DNA of 36,767 bases. It comes from a virus. Positions 7,751-14,172 of this stretch are shown here, in pieces. A model generated the notes under the pieces. That model had not been told where the DNA came from. It saw nothing but the letters and a program-made list of their open reading frames with translations, and did not search any database. The stretch covers positions 1 to 36,767 of the IMG/VR virus record IMGVR_UViG_3300042484_001584, one strand, 5' to 3'. Position numbers and translations under genes: made by a program. The first letter of the stretch is position 1. Every line of letters begins with the position of its first letter.

Positions 7751-7910
7751 TTGTCTTAGTCTTGCGAGTCTTCTTTGCAGGCTTCTTGTCTGCCTTTTTG
7801 GCTATTTCAGCAGTGATTGTTGGAAGTGGACCAGCACTACACGCCTTCTTCAATCCAAGTTTCACAAGAATACGACAAACCAAACACTTAATTTTTTTCT
7901 TAACGCTCAT
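7746..7910 (-). CDS. Small lysine-rich protein
   Basis: A 54-residue frame on the minus strand, beginning MSVKKKIKCLVCRILVKLGL. The N-terminal half is basic and hydrophobic with a CxxC and a further Cys. The C-terminal third is a Lys/Ala/Thr tail (KKADKKPAKKTRKTKTK) like histone-H1 or nucleoid-protein tails. It is the only minus-strand gene before 13 kb. Binding to nucleic acid is a plausible inference; no family is recognised. It fills a 295-base gap neatly, which supports it being a gene. Confidence 0.6.
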   Translation of the reverse strand: MSVKKKIKCLVCRILVKLGLKKACSAGPLPTITAEIAKKADKKPAKKTRKTKTK

Positions 7911-7989
7911 GTTATACACCCTTAAAAATGGTTGTTGAATTATTTATCGACACTCATTTTATGGCGTTCCGTTTTGGAATATTACTCGC

Positions 7990-8018
7990 TTTACATTGAC
8001 GCTGTTCTATAGTATTAT
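7990..8018 (+). promoter_or_regulatory. Sigma70-like promoter, apparently leaderless
   Basis: TTTACA, a 17-base spacer, then TATTAT ending six bases before the ATG at 8025. Transcription would start at or next to the start codon, and no Shine-Dalgarno sequence is present. An alternative -10, TATAAT, overlaps three bases further on. Confidence 0.5.
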
Positions 8019-8024
8019 AATTGT

Positions 8025-8600
8025 ATGAACATATTCTATCTTGACGAAAATCCCCGCATTGCTGCTCAATATCACCTCGACAAGCACACTGTCAAAATGA
8101 TCTTAGAGTCTGCGCAACTGTTGTGTACTGCACATCGATTGCTCGACGGTGTTCAGACAAAGCAATCCAAAACTACTCGCAGCGGCAAGATTCGTGATGT
8201 CAAGCGTTATGTGCTTGCTAATCCACTCAACAACGAGCTTATGTACGGCGCAACTCATGTTAATCATCCTTGCACTATCTGGTGTCGTGAGAACATAAAT
8301 AACTATATGTGGTTGTATGAATTATTCGTGGCGTTGTGCGATGAGTACACGTTTCGCTACGGCAAAAAACACAAGACTGATCTTATACTGCGTGACATTC
8401 TCAAGTCGCCGCCAGTCAACATTTCTCACGCTCCATTCACAGCGCCAGCTCAAGCTATGCCTGAGCAATACAAACACGCAAATCCTGTAATTGCATATCG
8501 ACAATACTATATGGGTCCAAAAGCTGCGTTTGCAAAATGGACTAAACGTGCAGTTCCGTCATGGTTTATTAAGGAGCAAGATTACCATGCCAATGTATGA
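8025..8600 (+). CDS. Conserved phage protein, possibly pyrimidine-dimer glycosylase-like
   Basis: A 191-residue protein with the features MNIFYLDENPRIAAQYHLDKH, VKMILESAQLLCTAHR, HPCTIWCREN, NNYMWLYELF, an EYTFRYGKKH segment and a C-terminal ANPVIAYRQYYMGPKAAFAKW. This pattern is common in T4-like myoviruses, where some annotations relate it to the pyrimidine-dimer DNA glycosylase (endonuclease V) family; that link is from memory. A role in repair of phage DNA would fit the surrounding genes. It starts at its own promoter and has no Shine-Dalgarno site. Confidence 0.7.
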   Translation: MNIFYLDENPRIAAQYHLDKHTVKMILESAQLLCTAHRLLDGVQTKQSKTTRSGKIRDVKRYVLANPLNNELMYGATHVNHPCTIWCRENINNYMWLYELFVALCDEYTFRYGKKHKTDLILRDILKSPPVNISHAPFTAPAQAMPEQYKHANPVIAYRQYYMGPKAAFAKWTKRAVPSWFIKEQDYHANV

Positions 8601-8847
8601 TTATGTGTGTTCTGAGTGCCAGCACACATTCGATAAAATTCTAAAGATTGCTGAGAAAGATATACCAAAGCACGAGCCTTGCCCAAAATGTGGTAAGACA
8701 AAGTGCATAGATATATCGTTAGGGGCACCAGCTTTGATGAGTCCGTTTCGAGTAGAAGGTCTTAAAAAACCTTCTGGACAATTCAGAGAAAGAATTCAGC
8801 AAATAAAGAAAGGTTTACCTAGAAAGACTACACTCAAGGATTACTAA
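8587..8847 (+). CDS. FmdB-type zinc-ribbon protein
   Basis: An 86-residue protein starting MPMYDYVCSECQHTFDKIL and continuing EPCPKCGKTKC: two CxxC knuckles within the first 40 residues, the FmdB/CxxC zinc-ribbon signature. The C-terminus is basic (FRERIQQIKKGLPRKTTLKDY). Such proteins are thought to be regulatory, but their role in phages is unknown. AAGGAG eleven bases upstream picks this ATG, inside the end of the previous gene. Its stop TAA shares an A with the next ATG (TAATG). Confidence 0.8.
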   Translation: MPMYDYVCSECQHTFDKILKIAEKDIPKHEPCPKCGKTKCIDISLGAPALMSPFRVEGLKKPSGQFRERIQQIKKGLPRKTTLKDY

Positions 8848-9623
8848 TGGGCAAGCGGTCACGGAAGTACCAAAAGCAGCAAGAGATACAAGAGCAAGAG
8901 CAGCCTGCTATCGAAGAGGTTCAGGATGAGTATCGCCGCCAAAAGAAGATACTCAAGCACAATTTTAATCTTCAGCATATTGAGCCCTTGACGCAGAATC
9001 AAGATAATGCGTTTCATGCAAACGGCAACGGAAACAACTTGTTGCTCTATGGTGTCGCAGGAACAGGAAAAACATTTCTTGCAACATACTTTGCAATTAA
9101 CGATCTGTTACAAGGTCACGCTCGCAGAATTATTATCGTGAGAAGTGCTGTAACAACTCGTGATCAAGGTTTCTTGCCTGGTACACTTCAAGAAAAAATG
9201 GCAATGTACGAAGCGCCATACAGAGAAATATTCTCTGAGTTGTGTGGTGGTCGTCGTGATGTGTACGATCTCTTAAAGAAGCGTGAGTATGTTGAATTCA
9301 TGTCAACATCATTCATTCGAGGTATCACATTTGACGATGCCATCATCATTGTCGATGAAGTGCAAAACTGTACGATGCACGAGATTGATTCTATCTTAAC
9401 TCGTGTTGGTAAAAACAGTCGTGTAATTCTTTGCGGCGATCACAGACAAGATGACTTAAAGATGGCTGGCAAACGACATCAAGAATCTGGTATACAAAAT
9501 CTTGTAAAGATTGCTCGTGCGATGCCTGTGTTTTCTTCAATCGAATTTAATGTGCAAGACATTGTTCGATCCGGATTTGTTCGTGATTACATCATCACTA
9601 AGATTAACTTAGGTCTTGATTAA
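8847..9623 (+). CDS. phoH: PhoH-like ATPase
   Basis: A 258-residue protein with an N-terminal Gln/Glu-rich charged leader, then the PhoH P-loop core: Walker A GVAGTGKT (about residues 69-76), IIIVRSAVTTRDQGFLPG, TFDDAIIIVDEVQN (Walker B) and VILCGDHRQDDL. PhoH is an ATPase of the superfamily-I helicase type and is widespread in marine phages, where it is often but not always linked to phosphate limitation. Its biochemical role in phages is unresolved. It is translationally coupled to the zinc-ribbon gene by TAATG. Confidence 0.9.
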   Translation: MGKRSRKYQKQQEIQEQEQPAIEEVQDEYRRQKKILKHNFNLQHIEPLTQNQDNAFHANGNGNNLLLYGVAGTGKTFLATYFAINDLLQGHARRIIIVRSAVTTRDQGFLPGTLQEKMAMYEAPYREIFSELCGGRRDVYDLLKKREYVEFMSTSFIRGITFDDAIIIVDEVQNCTMHEIDSILTRVGKNSRVILCGDHRQDDLKMAGKRHQESGIQNLVKIARAMPVFSSIEFNVQDIVRSGFVRDYIITKINLGLD

Positions 9624-9699
9624 TTGTGATAAAAACTTGCTTTTGTAGTGTGTATTGTTGTACATTATCATTACAAGATTCTTTATGGAGCCATGCGAT

Positions 9700-10155
9700 A
9701 TGAGCAAAAAGGATAAAAAGACTGAGGGTGTAAAATACGACCAACACAAGATTCGTTGGGATCTTGTTCCATACGATGCTGTGAATGAGATTGCCAAAGT
9801 TCTTACATTTGGTGCAGCAAAGTATGAAGCACGAAATTGGGAAAAAGGAATGGACTGGTCAAGAGCTTTCGGTGCTCTACAGCGACATTTGACTCGATGG
9901 TTTCATGGACAAGATAAAGACAAAGAAACAAAGCTCACACATCTTGCAAACGCTGGCTGCTGTTTGTTCTTTCTTCTTTCTTGGGAGTTGCGACAAGTTG
10001 GTAATGATGACCGACCCAAGCTAGATCCAAAACTACTTGAGCACATGGACAGCACAGAATTCATGCAGAATGTATTTGAGTTACTAAAGCAAGTGGCGCC
10101 ACAGAGTGTGCAAGAGTCTGAGGACGAAGACGAGATTGACCTTCACACAAACTAA
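9700..10155 (+). CDS. dATP/dGTP diphosphohydrolase-like (DUF5664 / MazG-type) protein
   Basis: A 151-residue protein with the pattern VKYDQHKIRWDLVPYDAVNEIAKVLTFGAAKYEARNW, ALQRHLTRWFHGQ and KLTHLANAGCCLFFLLSWELR. The Glu/His/Asp clusters fit the all-alpha NTP pyrophosphohydrolase family that includes phage MazZ-type enzymes, which hydrolyse dATP or dGTP to the monophosphate. The C-terminus is very acidic. The ATG at 9700 has GGAG nine bases upstream; an ATG at 9685 is the alternative. The specific substrate cannot be told from sequence. Confidence 0.75.
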   Translation: MSKKDKKTEGVKYDQHKIRWDLVPYDAVNEIAKVLTFGAAKYEARNWEKGMDWSRAFGALQRHLTRWFHGQDKDKETKLTHLANAGCCLFFLLSWELRQVGNDDRPKLDPKLLEHMDSTEFMQNVFELLKQVAPQSVQESEDEDEIDLHTN

Positions 10156-10182
10156 ATAGTAGCAGTTCATTTAGGGCTGCCT

Positions 10183-10494
10183 ATGTTTGATATAAAGTTG
10201 TTTATTAAAGCACTCAAGTCGTTGTCTGAAAGTCAGAACACGCAATATCGCATAGGCAGTCCTTTATCAGTAAAGAGTCCACAATTTGAGTCCAACTGTC
10301 GAGAGTTTGCAGACGATATTGACATCGCAGCAAAACGTGGAACACCATTTCAAGCACAAACTCTAAAGTCGATTGCCCGTCATGTGCGCAATAAAAACTT
10401 ACATCTGGCACACGATGCTGTCCAGAAGCTCGATGCTGGAACAAAAAAACTCATTCCAAACCACATCTTGAATTTTATCTCCAAATATTCATAA
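10183..10494 (+). CDS. Hypothetical helical protein
   Basis: A 103-residue, mainly alpha-helical, basic protein (MFDIKLFIKALKSLSESQ ... LIPNHILNFISKYS). No motif or family recognised. AGGG precedes the ATG, and a CTAAATA sequence lies 24 bases upstream of the start, possibly a late promoter. It is the last gene before the tmRNA. Confidence 0.65.
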   Translation: MFDIKLFIKALKSLSESQNTQYRIGSPLSVKSPQFESNCREFADDIDIAAKRGTPFQAQTLKSIARHVRNKNLHLAHDAVQKLDAGTKKLIPNHILNFISKYS

Positions 10495-10498
10495 AAAA

Positions 10499-10527
10499 TT
10501 GAATTTGGAGTTTCTACATAGTATAGT
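10499..10527 (+). promoter_or_regulatory. Sigma70-like promoter of the tmRNA
   Basis: TTGAAT, a 17-base spacer, then TATAGT ending ten bases before the mature tmRNA 5' end at 10538. The -10 hexamer and spacing are the same as in the gp32 promoter (16411-16439). Confidence 0.6.
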
Positions 10528-10537
10528 AATAATGTAG

Positions 10538-10937
10538 GGGCCTGCGTAGTTTCGACAGACTATAGGAACTATATTCCCTCAACACGATGATGATCCTTGG
10601 CATCGTAATAAATGGATCACCGTTTAAGTGCAAACTTCGACGCAAATGCTTATAGCCTAGCTGCATAAGCCATGGTTTGAATCTTGTAGTTCGCTAACGT
10701 TCAAACTGTGCAGATGAAGCGAACCGGTGCTCACAGATAACCATCCGTTATGTGAGGTTAAAACCTAATCTTGGGTGGGAATGCTGATTGATCAGCCCCT
10801 TGTGACTGAACGTTGTCTGAACACAATGTCAACGGGGTTAAGAGCCTGAAACGCTAGAACAGTTCAGTCTATTGTTGTAAACGGATATGAGAGAAAATAG
10901 TCTGAACAACGGGTGCGACTCCCGTTCAGGTCCACCA
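10538..10937 (+). ncRNA. ssrA: Transfer-messenger RNA (tmRNA), one-piece, phage-encoded
   Basis: This is a 400-base RNA. The ends form a 7-bp acceptor stem: GGGCCTG (10538-10544) with CAGGTCC (10927-10933), then A and an encoded CCA. A T-arm (ACGGG, 7-base loop TGCGACT, CCCGT) precedes the 3' strand, and TTTCGACAG near the 5' end is the usual tmRNA D-domain sequence. The tag frame resumes at GCA 10630 and reads ANFDANAYSLAA, stopping at TAA 10666-10668. It ends in the LAA degron recognised by ClpXP. tmRNA with SmpB frees stalled ribosomes and tags the nascent chain. It is a circularly unpermuted, single-molecule type. Pseudoknots were not traced in full. Confidence 0.95.
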
Positions 10938-10955
10938 CTATAATATGGAGTCTAT

Positions 10956-11027
10956 GTGAGAATCATTTTGTTTATAGTAATTATTGTTGTGATTTTGTCA
11001 GCCGTGTTTGGTAAAGATGGTGAGTAA
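10956..11027 (+). CDS. Possible 23-residue membrane peptide
   Basis: A short frame starting at GTG with GGAG five bases upstream, encoding VRIILFIVIIVVILSAVFGK and a short acidic end. It is almost wholly hydrophobic and would span the membrane once. It directly follows the tmRNA and overlaps the next membrane-protein gene by 11 bases. The ribosome site and neighbours support it; its size makes it uncertain. Confidence 0.4.
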   Translation: MRIILFIVIIVVILSAVFGKDGE

Positions 11028-11343
11028 TAGTATGTGTCGCCGCACTTTGTTTTGGGCAATCTGTGTTTGTGTTGCACAATTTCTTGATGGTCTTCTAACA
11101 TATTTTGGTATGATTAAATTTGGCATTACTGCTGAAGGTAATGCTCTTCTTCGATTCTTAATGGACTACATGGGTGTTGCTCAAGCACTCATTACAGTGA
11201 AATTGCTTTCAGTGTACGTTGTTGTGTTTTTGTGTTTGCGTGATGTCAGCCAAAAATTTCTTAGAATTGCATTTAAGTCAATTGCAATTTTTTACTTTGT
11301 GTTTGCAATCTGCCCATGGACACTTATGTTCTTAATAGGATAA
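11017..11343 (+). CDS. Multi-pass membrane protein (DUF5658-like)
   Basis: A 108-residue protein with three hydrophobic segments (about residues 13-30, 55-75 and 85-106). The sequence FLDGLLTYFG followed by EGNALLRFLMDY and a later VKLLS resembles the small DUF5658 membrane family ('DG..TY.G', 'E.NPLLR', 'KL'). Function of that family is unknown. Start could be ATG 11017 or ATG 11032; neither has a strong Shine-Dalgarno site. Confidence 0.6.
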   Translation: MVSNSMCRRTLFWAICVCVAQFLDGLLTYFGMIKFGITAEGNALLRFLMDYMGVAQALITVKLLSVYVVVFLCLRDVSQKFLRIAFKSIAIFYFVFAICPWTLMFLIG

Positions 11344-11349
11344 ATACCT

Positions 11350-11463
11350 ATGCTATCTGCTATTCGTACAATTGTTGTATTGGTCACAGTAGCATTGATT
11401 CTCGCACTAGCAGCCATGTACGGTAGCTATCCAGAGATGCACTATATAACAATGATTCAATAA
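11350..11463 (+). CDS. Small single-pass membrane protein
   Basis: A 37-residue frame, MLSAIRTIVVLVTVALILAL and onward, with one transmembrane segment (residues ~5-23) and a short polar tail (YGSYPEMHYITMIQ). It fits exactly between the membrane-protein gene ending at 11343 and the nucleotidyltransferase start at 11466. Function unknown. Confidence 0.5.
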   Translation: MLSAIRTIVVLVTVALILALAAMYGSYPEMHYITMIQ

Positions 11464-11465
11464 GT

Positions 11466-12329
11466 ATGAAATCGTTTAGTAGTTTTTTAACAGAGTCGAT
11501 TCTTGATCCAGAGCGTCCAATACATGACGTTTCGATCTTTGACGCTGGCGAACCACTAACGCTCAAGCCCAATGTTCGTGCACAGATACTTGCGGGTATC
11601 TCAAAACTCTCTCGTCACATGGACATTAAAGACTACACTCTCATCGGCAGCATTCTCACTCGTCGTTATGCAGAAGACTCAGATGTTGATGTAAACGTTC
11701 TCATCAGTGCTAAAGATGAAGATATGATTGAGCTTGTCAAAGTCGCAACAGAAAACAGTGGCAAGTTTGTTGACGGAACAAAACACCCAATCAACTATCA
11801 TTTGTTGAACGATGAAAAAGATTTTGAGAATGCAAACAATTCAGCCGACGGTGTGTTCGACATCAGCAACAACAAATTTATTCGTGAGCCAATAGAGAAG
11901 CCGTTCTATCTTGAGAAGTACATGGACAAGTTCAAAACACTTGTTACACAACTTGACATTCTCAAGACTGATCTCGCAGATGACTTGATGGACTATAGCG
12001 AGCTAAAGTTTTTGTCAAAAGATTCTGCTCGTCACCTCAAAGATGAGATTGAACGTGAGCTGAAAGAAATTGAACAGAGCGCCACTGGCTTGATTGATGT
12101 GTATGATCGTGTTCGCAAAGATCGTGCAGATGCGTTTGCCAGACCACTTACAGCGAGCGACATTAGAGAGTACGGAGCGAAGAATAGACTCCCTGCCAAC
12201 GTCATATACAAACTACTTGAACGGCATCACTATTTGACATTCTTACATAAAGTCAAAGAGATTGTTGGAGACGACGAAAATGTGTCTCCAGATGAGGCTG
12301 AAAAGCTAAAAAACTTAGTAACTCACTAA
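11466..12329 (+). CDS. Nucleotidyltransferase-fold protein with capsid-targeting-like N-terminus
   Basis: A 287-residue protein. Near residues 58-78 it reads LIGSILTRRYAEDSDVDVNVL, the pol-beta-type nucleotidyltransferase signature (GS, then DxD at about D73 and D75). A possible third acidic residue lies in NYHLLND. The C-terminal half is helical. The N-terminus, MKSFSSFLTES, resembles the T4 capsid-targeting sequence (MKTYQEFIAE of internal protein III), which the gp21 protease cleaves after the Glu. If so, the enzyme is packaged in the head and injected with DNA. Substrate unknown. Confidence 0.65.
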   Translation: MKSFSSFLTESILDPERPIHDVSIFDAGEPLTLKPNVRAQILAGISKLSRHMDIKDYTLIGSILTRRYAEDSDVDVNVLISAKDEDMIELVKVATENSGKFVDGTKHPINYHLLNDEKDFENANNSADGVFDISNNKFIREPIEKPFYLEKYMDKFKTLVTQLDILKTDLADDLMDYSELKFLSKDSARHLKDEIERELKEIEQSATGLIDVYDRVRKDRADAFARPLTASDIREYGAKNRLPANVIYKLLERHHYLTFLHKVKEIVGDDENVSPDEAEKLKNLVTH

Positions 12330-12350
12330 AAATACATAGCAAAATAACTG

Positions 12351-12380
12351 TTGACACACTGTTTTCATGTGTGATATTGT
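12351..12380 (+). promoter_or_regulatory. Sigma70-like promoter, apparently leaderless
   Basis: A consensus TTGACA, an 18-base spacer, then TATTGT ending seven bases before ATG 12388. Transcription would begin at or one base from the start codon. No Shine-Dalgarno sequence lies between. Confidence 0.55.
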
Positions 12381-12387
12381 TATAGTT

Positions 12388-12756
12388 ATGAGAACTGTGA
12401 TGTATTCCATTTTCGTTTCGCTTGTTTGTATCAGTGCTGCCCACGGACAGAGCAGGCGGTACATATCAGATTACAATGGAACTGAGGCTTACTACGAAGA
12501 TGACAACAGAGATCCGTACTACGACGATGACAGTTATGAGATTAGAGAAGAGTCTCGCCGTTCTCGTGTGGTAGAAGAACGTGCTCACAGACGCCATGTT
12601 GGTGAAGCAACAAGACGTGATGAAGCATACACAGACGTGTATGAGTCTAACGTGCGCAAGCAAGAGCGTGAAAACGTCATCGATACAGTTAAAGAAGTTA
12701 CTGAGGCTGTTAATGGTATTGCAGCATCTGCCAAATTTATTGAAAATTTATTCTAA
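12388..12756 (+). CDS. Secreted / periplasmic hypothetical protein
   Basis: A 122-residue protein with a typical Sec signal peptide (MRTVMYSIFVSLVCISAAHG, predicted cut before QSRR). The mature part is very rich in Asp, Tyr, Glu and Arg (YYEDDNRDPYYDDDSYEIREE, then RRSR, RAHRRH) and ends in a helix. It is probably disordered or calcium-binding-like in composition. An in-frame ATG at 12367 lies within the promoter, so 12388 is the likely start. No family recognised. Confidence 0.65.
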   Translation: MRTVMYSIFVSLVCISAAHGQSRRYISDYNGTEAYYEDDNRDPYYDDDSYEIREESRRSRVVEERAHRRHVGEATRRDEAYTDVYESNVRKQERENVIDTVKEVTEAVNGIAASAKFIENLF

Positions 12757-12802
12757 AGAATAGGAAAAAGAGCGTCCGCAGTAATTGGATTGTATATATA
12801 GT

Positions 12803-12968
12803 ATCACTCAAAGTAGCAGCCCCATTTCGACCAACGTGATGACCGGTAGCGCATAAACGGCGTCTATAATTGGAAGATTTGGGATTCTGGCTTTGGGGTC
12901 TATTTTTTGCTCTAGTAAGAGCAACACTGCAACCCCGCAGTAAAATGGGAAAATGAGCTATGGCGCTT
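12803..12968 (+). ncRNA. Structured non-coding RNA, unknown class
   Basis: This gap after the gene ending at 12756 has no convincing frame but many complementary segments. CCCATTT (12821-12827) pairs with AAATGGG (12943-12949) and closes the domain. CCAA (12831-12834) can pair with TTGG (12870-12873). TTGCTC (12907-12912) and GAGCAA (12919-12924) form a hairpin. ACTGC (12926-12930) and GCAGT (12937-12941) form a hairpin whose loop ACCCC (12932-12936) can pair with GGGGT (12895-12899) as a pseudoknot. It runs directly into the hammerhead. The 5' end is unknown; a TATAGT at 12797-12802 lacks a good -35. I recognise no known RNA family. Confidence 0.6.
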
Positions 12969-13043
12969 CTGCACCTGACGAGCCCTGAAGGGCGAAACAG
13001 GGCGTAGACACGGCAACTATCGTGTCTCGCACCTGTCGTGCAG
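12969..13043 (+). ncRNA. Hammerhead ribozyme (type I)
   Basis: All conserved core elements are present. Stem I is CTGCAC (12969-12974) with GTGCAG (13038-13043). The core CTGACGA is at 12975-12981. Stem II is GCCC, loop TGAA, GGGC (12982-12993). GAAA is at 12994-12997. Stem III starts ACAGG (12997-13001) with CCTGT (13032-13036), continues through GCG/CGC with a bulged A, and ends in AGACACG (13006-13012) with CGTGTCT (13021-13027). The cleavage triplet is GTC, with C17 at 13037. Self-cleavage is expected between 13037 and 13038. This would set the 3' end of the upstream structured RNA just before the convergent gene's end. Confidence 0.92.
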
Positions 13044-13055
13044 TATCAAGACAAT

Positions 13056-13961
13056 TTACCAGGGGTCGCCACTGAATTTAATTGAACTAGCCAGTTTTTC
13101 AGATTCGTATTTTGCTCTCATCTTTAGAATCTGTTTACCACCAGCCTTTACACCAATCGATTCGTTACCAACAACTTCAAGAGTAATCTTTTTTGTTTTG
13201 ATTGCATCGAGCTTTTCGTTCTTTAGTGGGTCATCAACTTTTGCTGTGTATGGCGATTTGTTTCCCATACCGGTCACTTTAATATAGGGTGGGAACAAAT
13301 TTTGATTTGAGTCCATCCATGAGTTGAGAATGTATTTTTTCAAGGCGGGTTGTGCCATCGATTTAAGTTTTTTCAAGATAGCGTCCCTGAGCTTTGCAAG
13401 CAACAGACTACCAAGAGCTTGTGTTTGTGCTTGTACTTGAGGACTTTTTCTGATTTTTGCTTTTCTCTCTGAAGTGCTCGTAGGTAATTTGAATCGTTTG
13501 ATAGCATCATTTTCTGATTTTGATACTATGCTTTTCAAATCGATTTTCAAATCAGATTCAATTGTACCCATCCCAGGATTTTTGAATCCAATATCTGCAT
13601 TACCTTTTGTAGACTTTGCTGACACACCCAAAAATTTTCCATCAGAAAACTCAATCAAAATATCTGTTGGGTTTTTTCGTGAATCAACATCTTTGCCAAC
13701 TGCTTTTTGCAGAACACCAGGACGGGCGGTCCAATATACTTTTTTTACTTTGCCTTTATACCCATTAGCCTTTGCCCATTTCAAAACTTCGTCTGCCATG
13801 ACTTTAGCTTTTTCAGATTGAGCGAGGAGTTCTTCTTTCTTGACTTGCTTGCTGCGCTTCTTGAGTTGCTTATCGGCTTCGGCATCAAATGACTTTTGAC
13901 CGTTAAGATAGAAGCCAAGATAGATCTCGTTAATATCGGCAAATATGGTGTTAGCTGACAT
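13056..13961 (-). CDS. PD-(D/E)XK nuclease-like protein
   Basis: A 301-residue basic protein. The segment NPTDILIEFSDGKFLGVSAKS has the spacing of a PD-(D/E)XK nuclease core: the Asp of DILIEF, then a beta hairpin, then the Ser-Ala-Lys catalytic-type strand. The N-terminus (MSANTIFADINEIYLGFYLNG) and Lys-rich helices fit a restriction-endonuclease-like phage protein. The ATG at 13961 is chosen; a GTG at 14003 would add 14 residues. It is convergent with the hammerhead RNA, and its stop lies 13 bases past the ribozyme. A DNA-cleaving role is inference. Confidence 0.6.
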   Translation of the reverse strand: MSANTIFADINEIYLGFYLNGQKSFDAEADKQLKKRSKQVKKEELLAQSEKAKVMADEVLKWAKANGYKGKVKKVYWTARPGVLQKAVGKDVDSRKNPTDILIEFSDGKFLGVSAKSTKGNADIGFKNPGMGTIESDLKIDLKSIVSKSENDAIKRFKLPTSTSERKAKIRKSPQVQAQTQALGSLLLAKLRDAILKKLKSMAQPALKKYILNSWMDSNQNLFPPYIKVTGMGNKSPYTAKVDDPLKNEKLDAIKTKKITLEVVGNESIGVKAGGKQILKMRAKYESEKLASSIKFSGDPW

Positions 13962-14102
13962 AATTTTGGACCAAATGAGTGTTTTGACGATAGCTGTTGC
14001 CACGCCAATATGATGCGAGTCATACTTTTTATTTATTTGGACTAGAAGTTTTGTTCCACACGAATTGAAAAATGGAATGGAATCAAATATGGAAAATAGT
14101 TG

Positions 14103-14131
14103 TAGACAACTGACTTTTTATACTGTATGCT
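14103..14131 (+). promoter_or_regulatory. Possible sigma70-like promoter of the ligase operon
   Basis: TAGACA, a 17-base spacer, then TATGCT, in the 200-base gap between the divergent nuclease-like and ligase genes. It would give a leader of about 35 bases. Nothing else was seen in this gap apart from an ATAAATA on the minus strand at 14030-14036. Confidence 0.35.
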
Positions 14132-14172
14132 TATAGAGCAGCATAAATTCTGGCTGTCTTTTCTTTTTGCGT

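Noticed and set aside
8001-8021. TTGACG with TATAAT as the promoter at 8025.
   Set aside because: The spacer is only 14 bases; TTTACA with TATTAT at 17 bases is a better pair.
12803-12968. RNase P RNA or a second tmRNA fragment as identity of the structured RNA.
   Set aside because: None of the conserved RNase P or tmRNA sequences could be found in it.
13474-13821. Plus-strand frame of 115 aa opposite the nuclease-like gene.
   Set aside because: It is antisense to a gene with a nuclease motif, has Phe/Ser-rich shadow composition, and no ribosome site.
13961-14003. GTG 14003 as the start of the nuclease-like protein.
   Set aside because: Neither start has a ribosome site, but ATG 13961 gives an N-terminus that fits the fold; the GTG remains possible.
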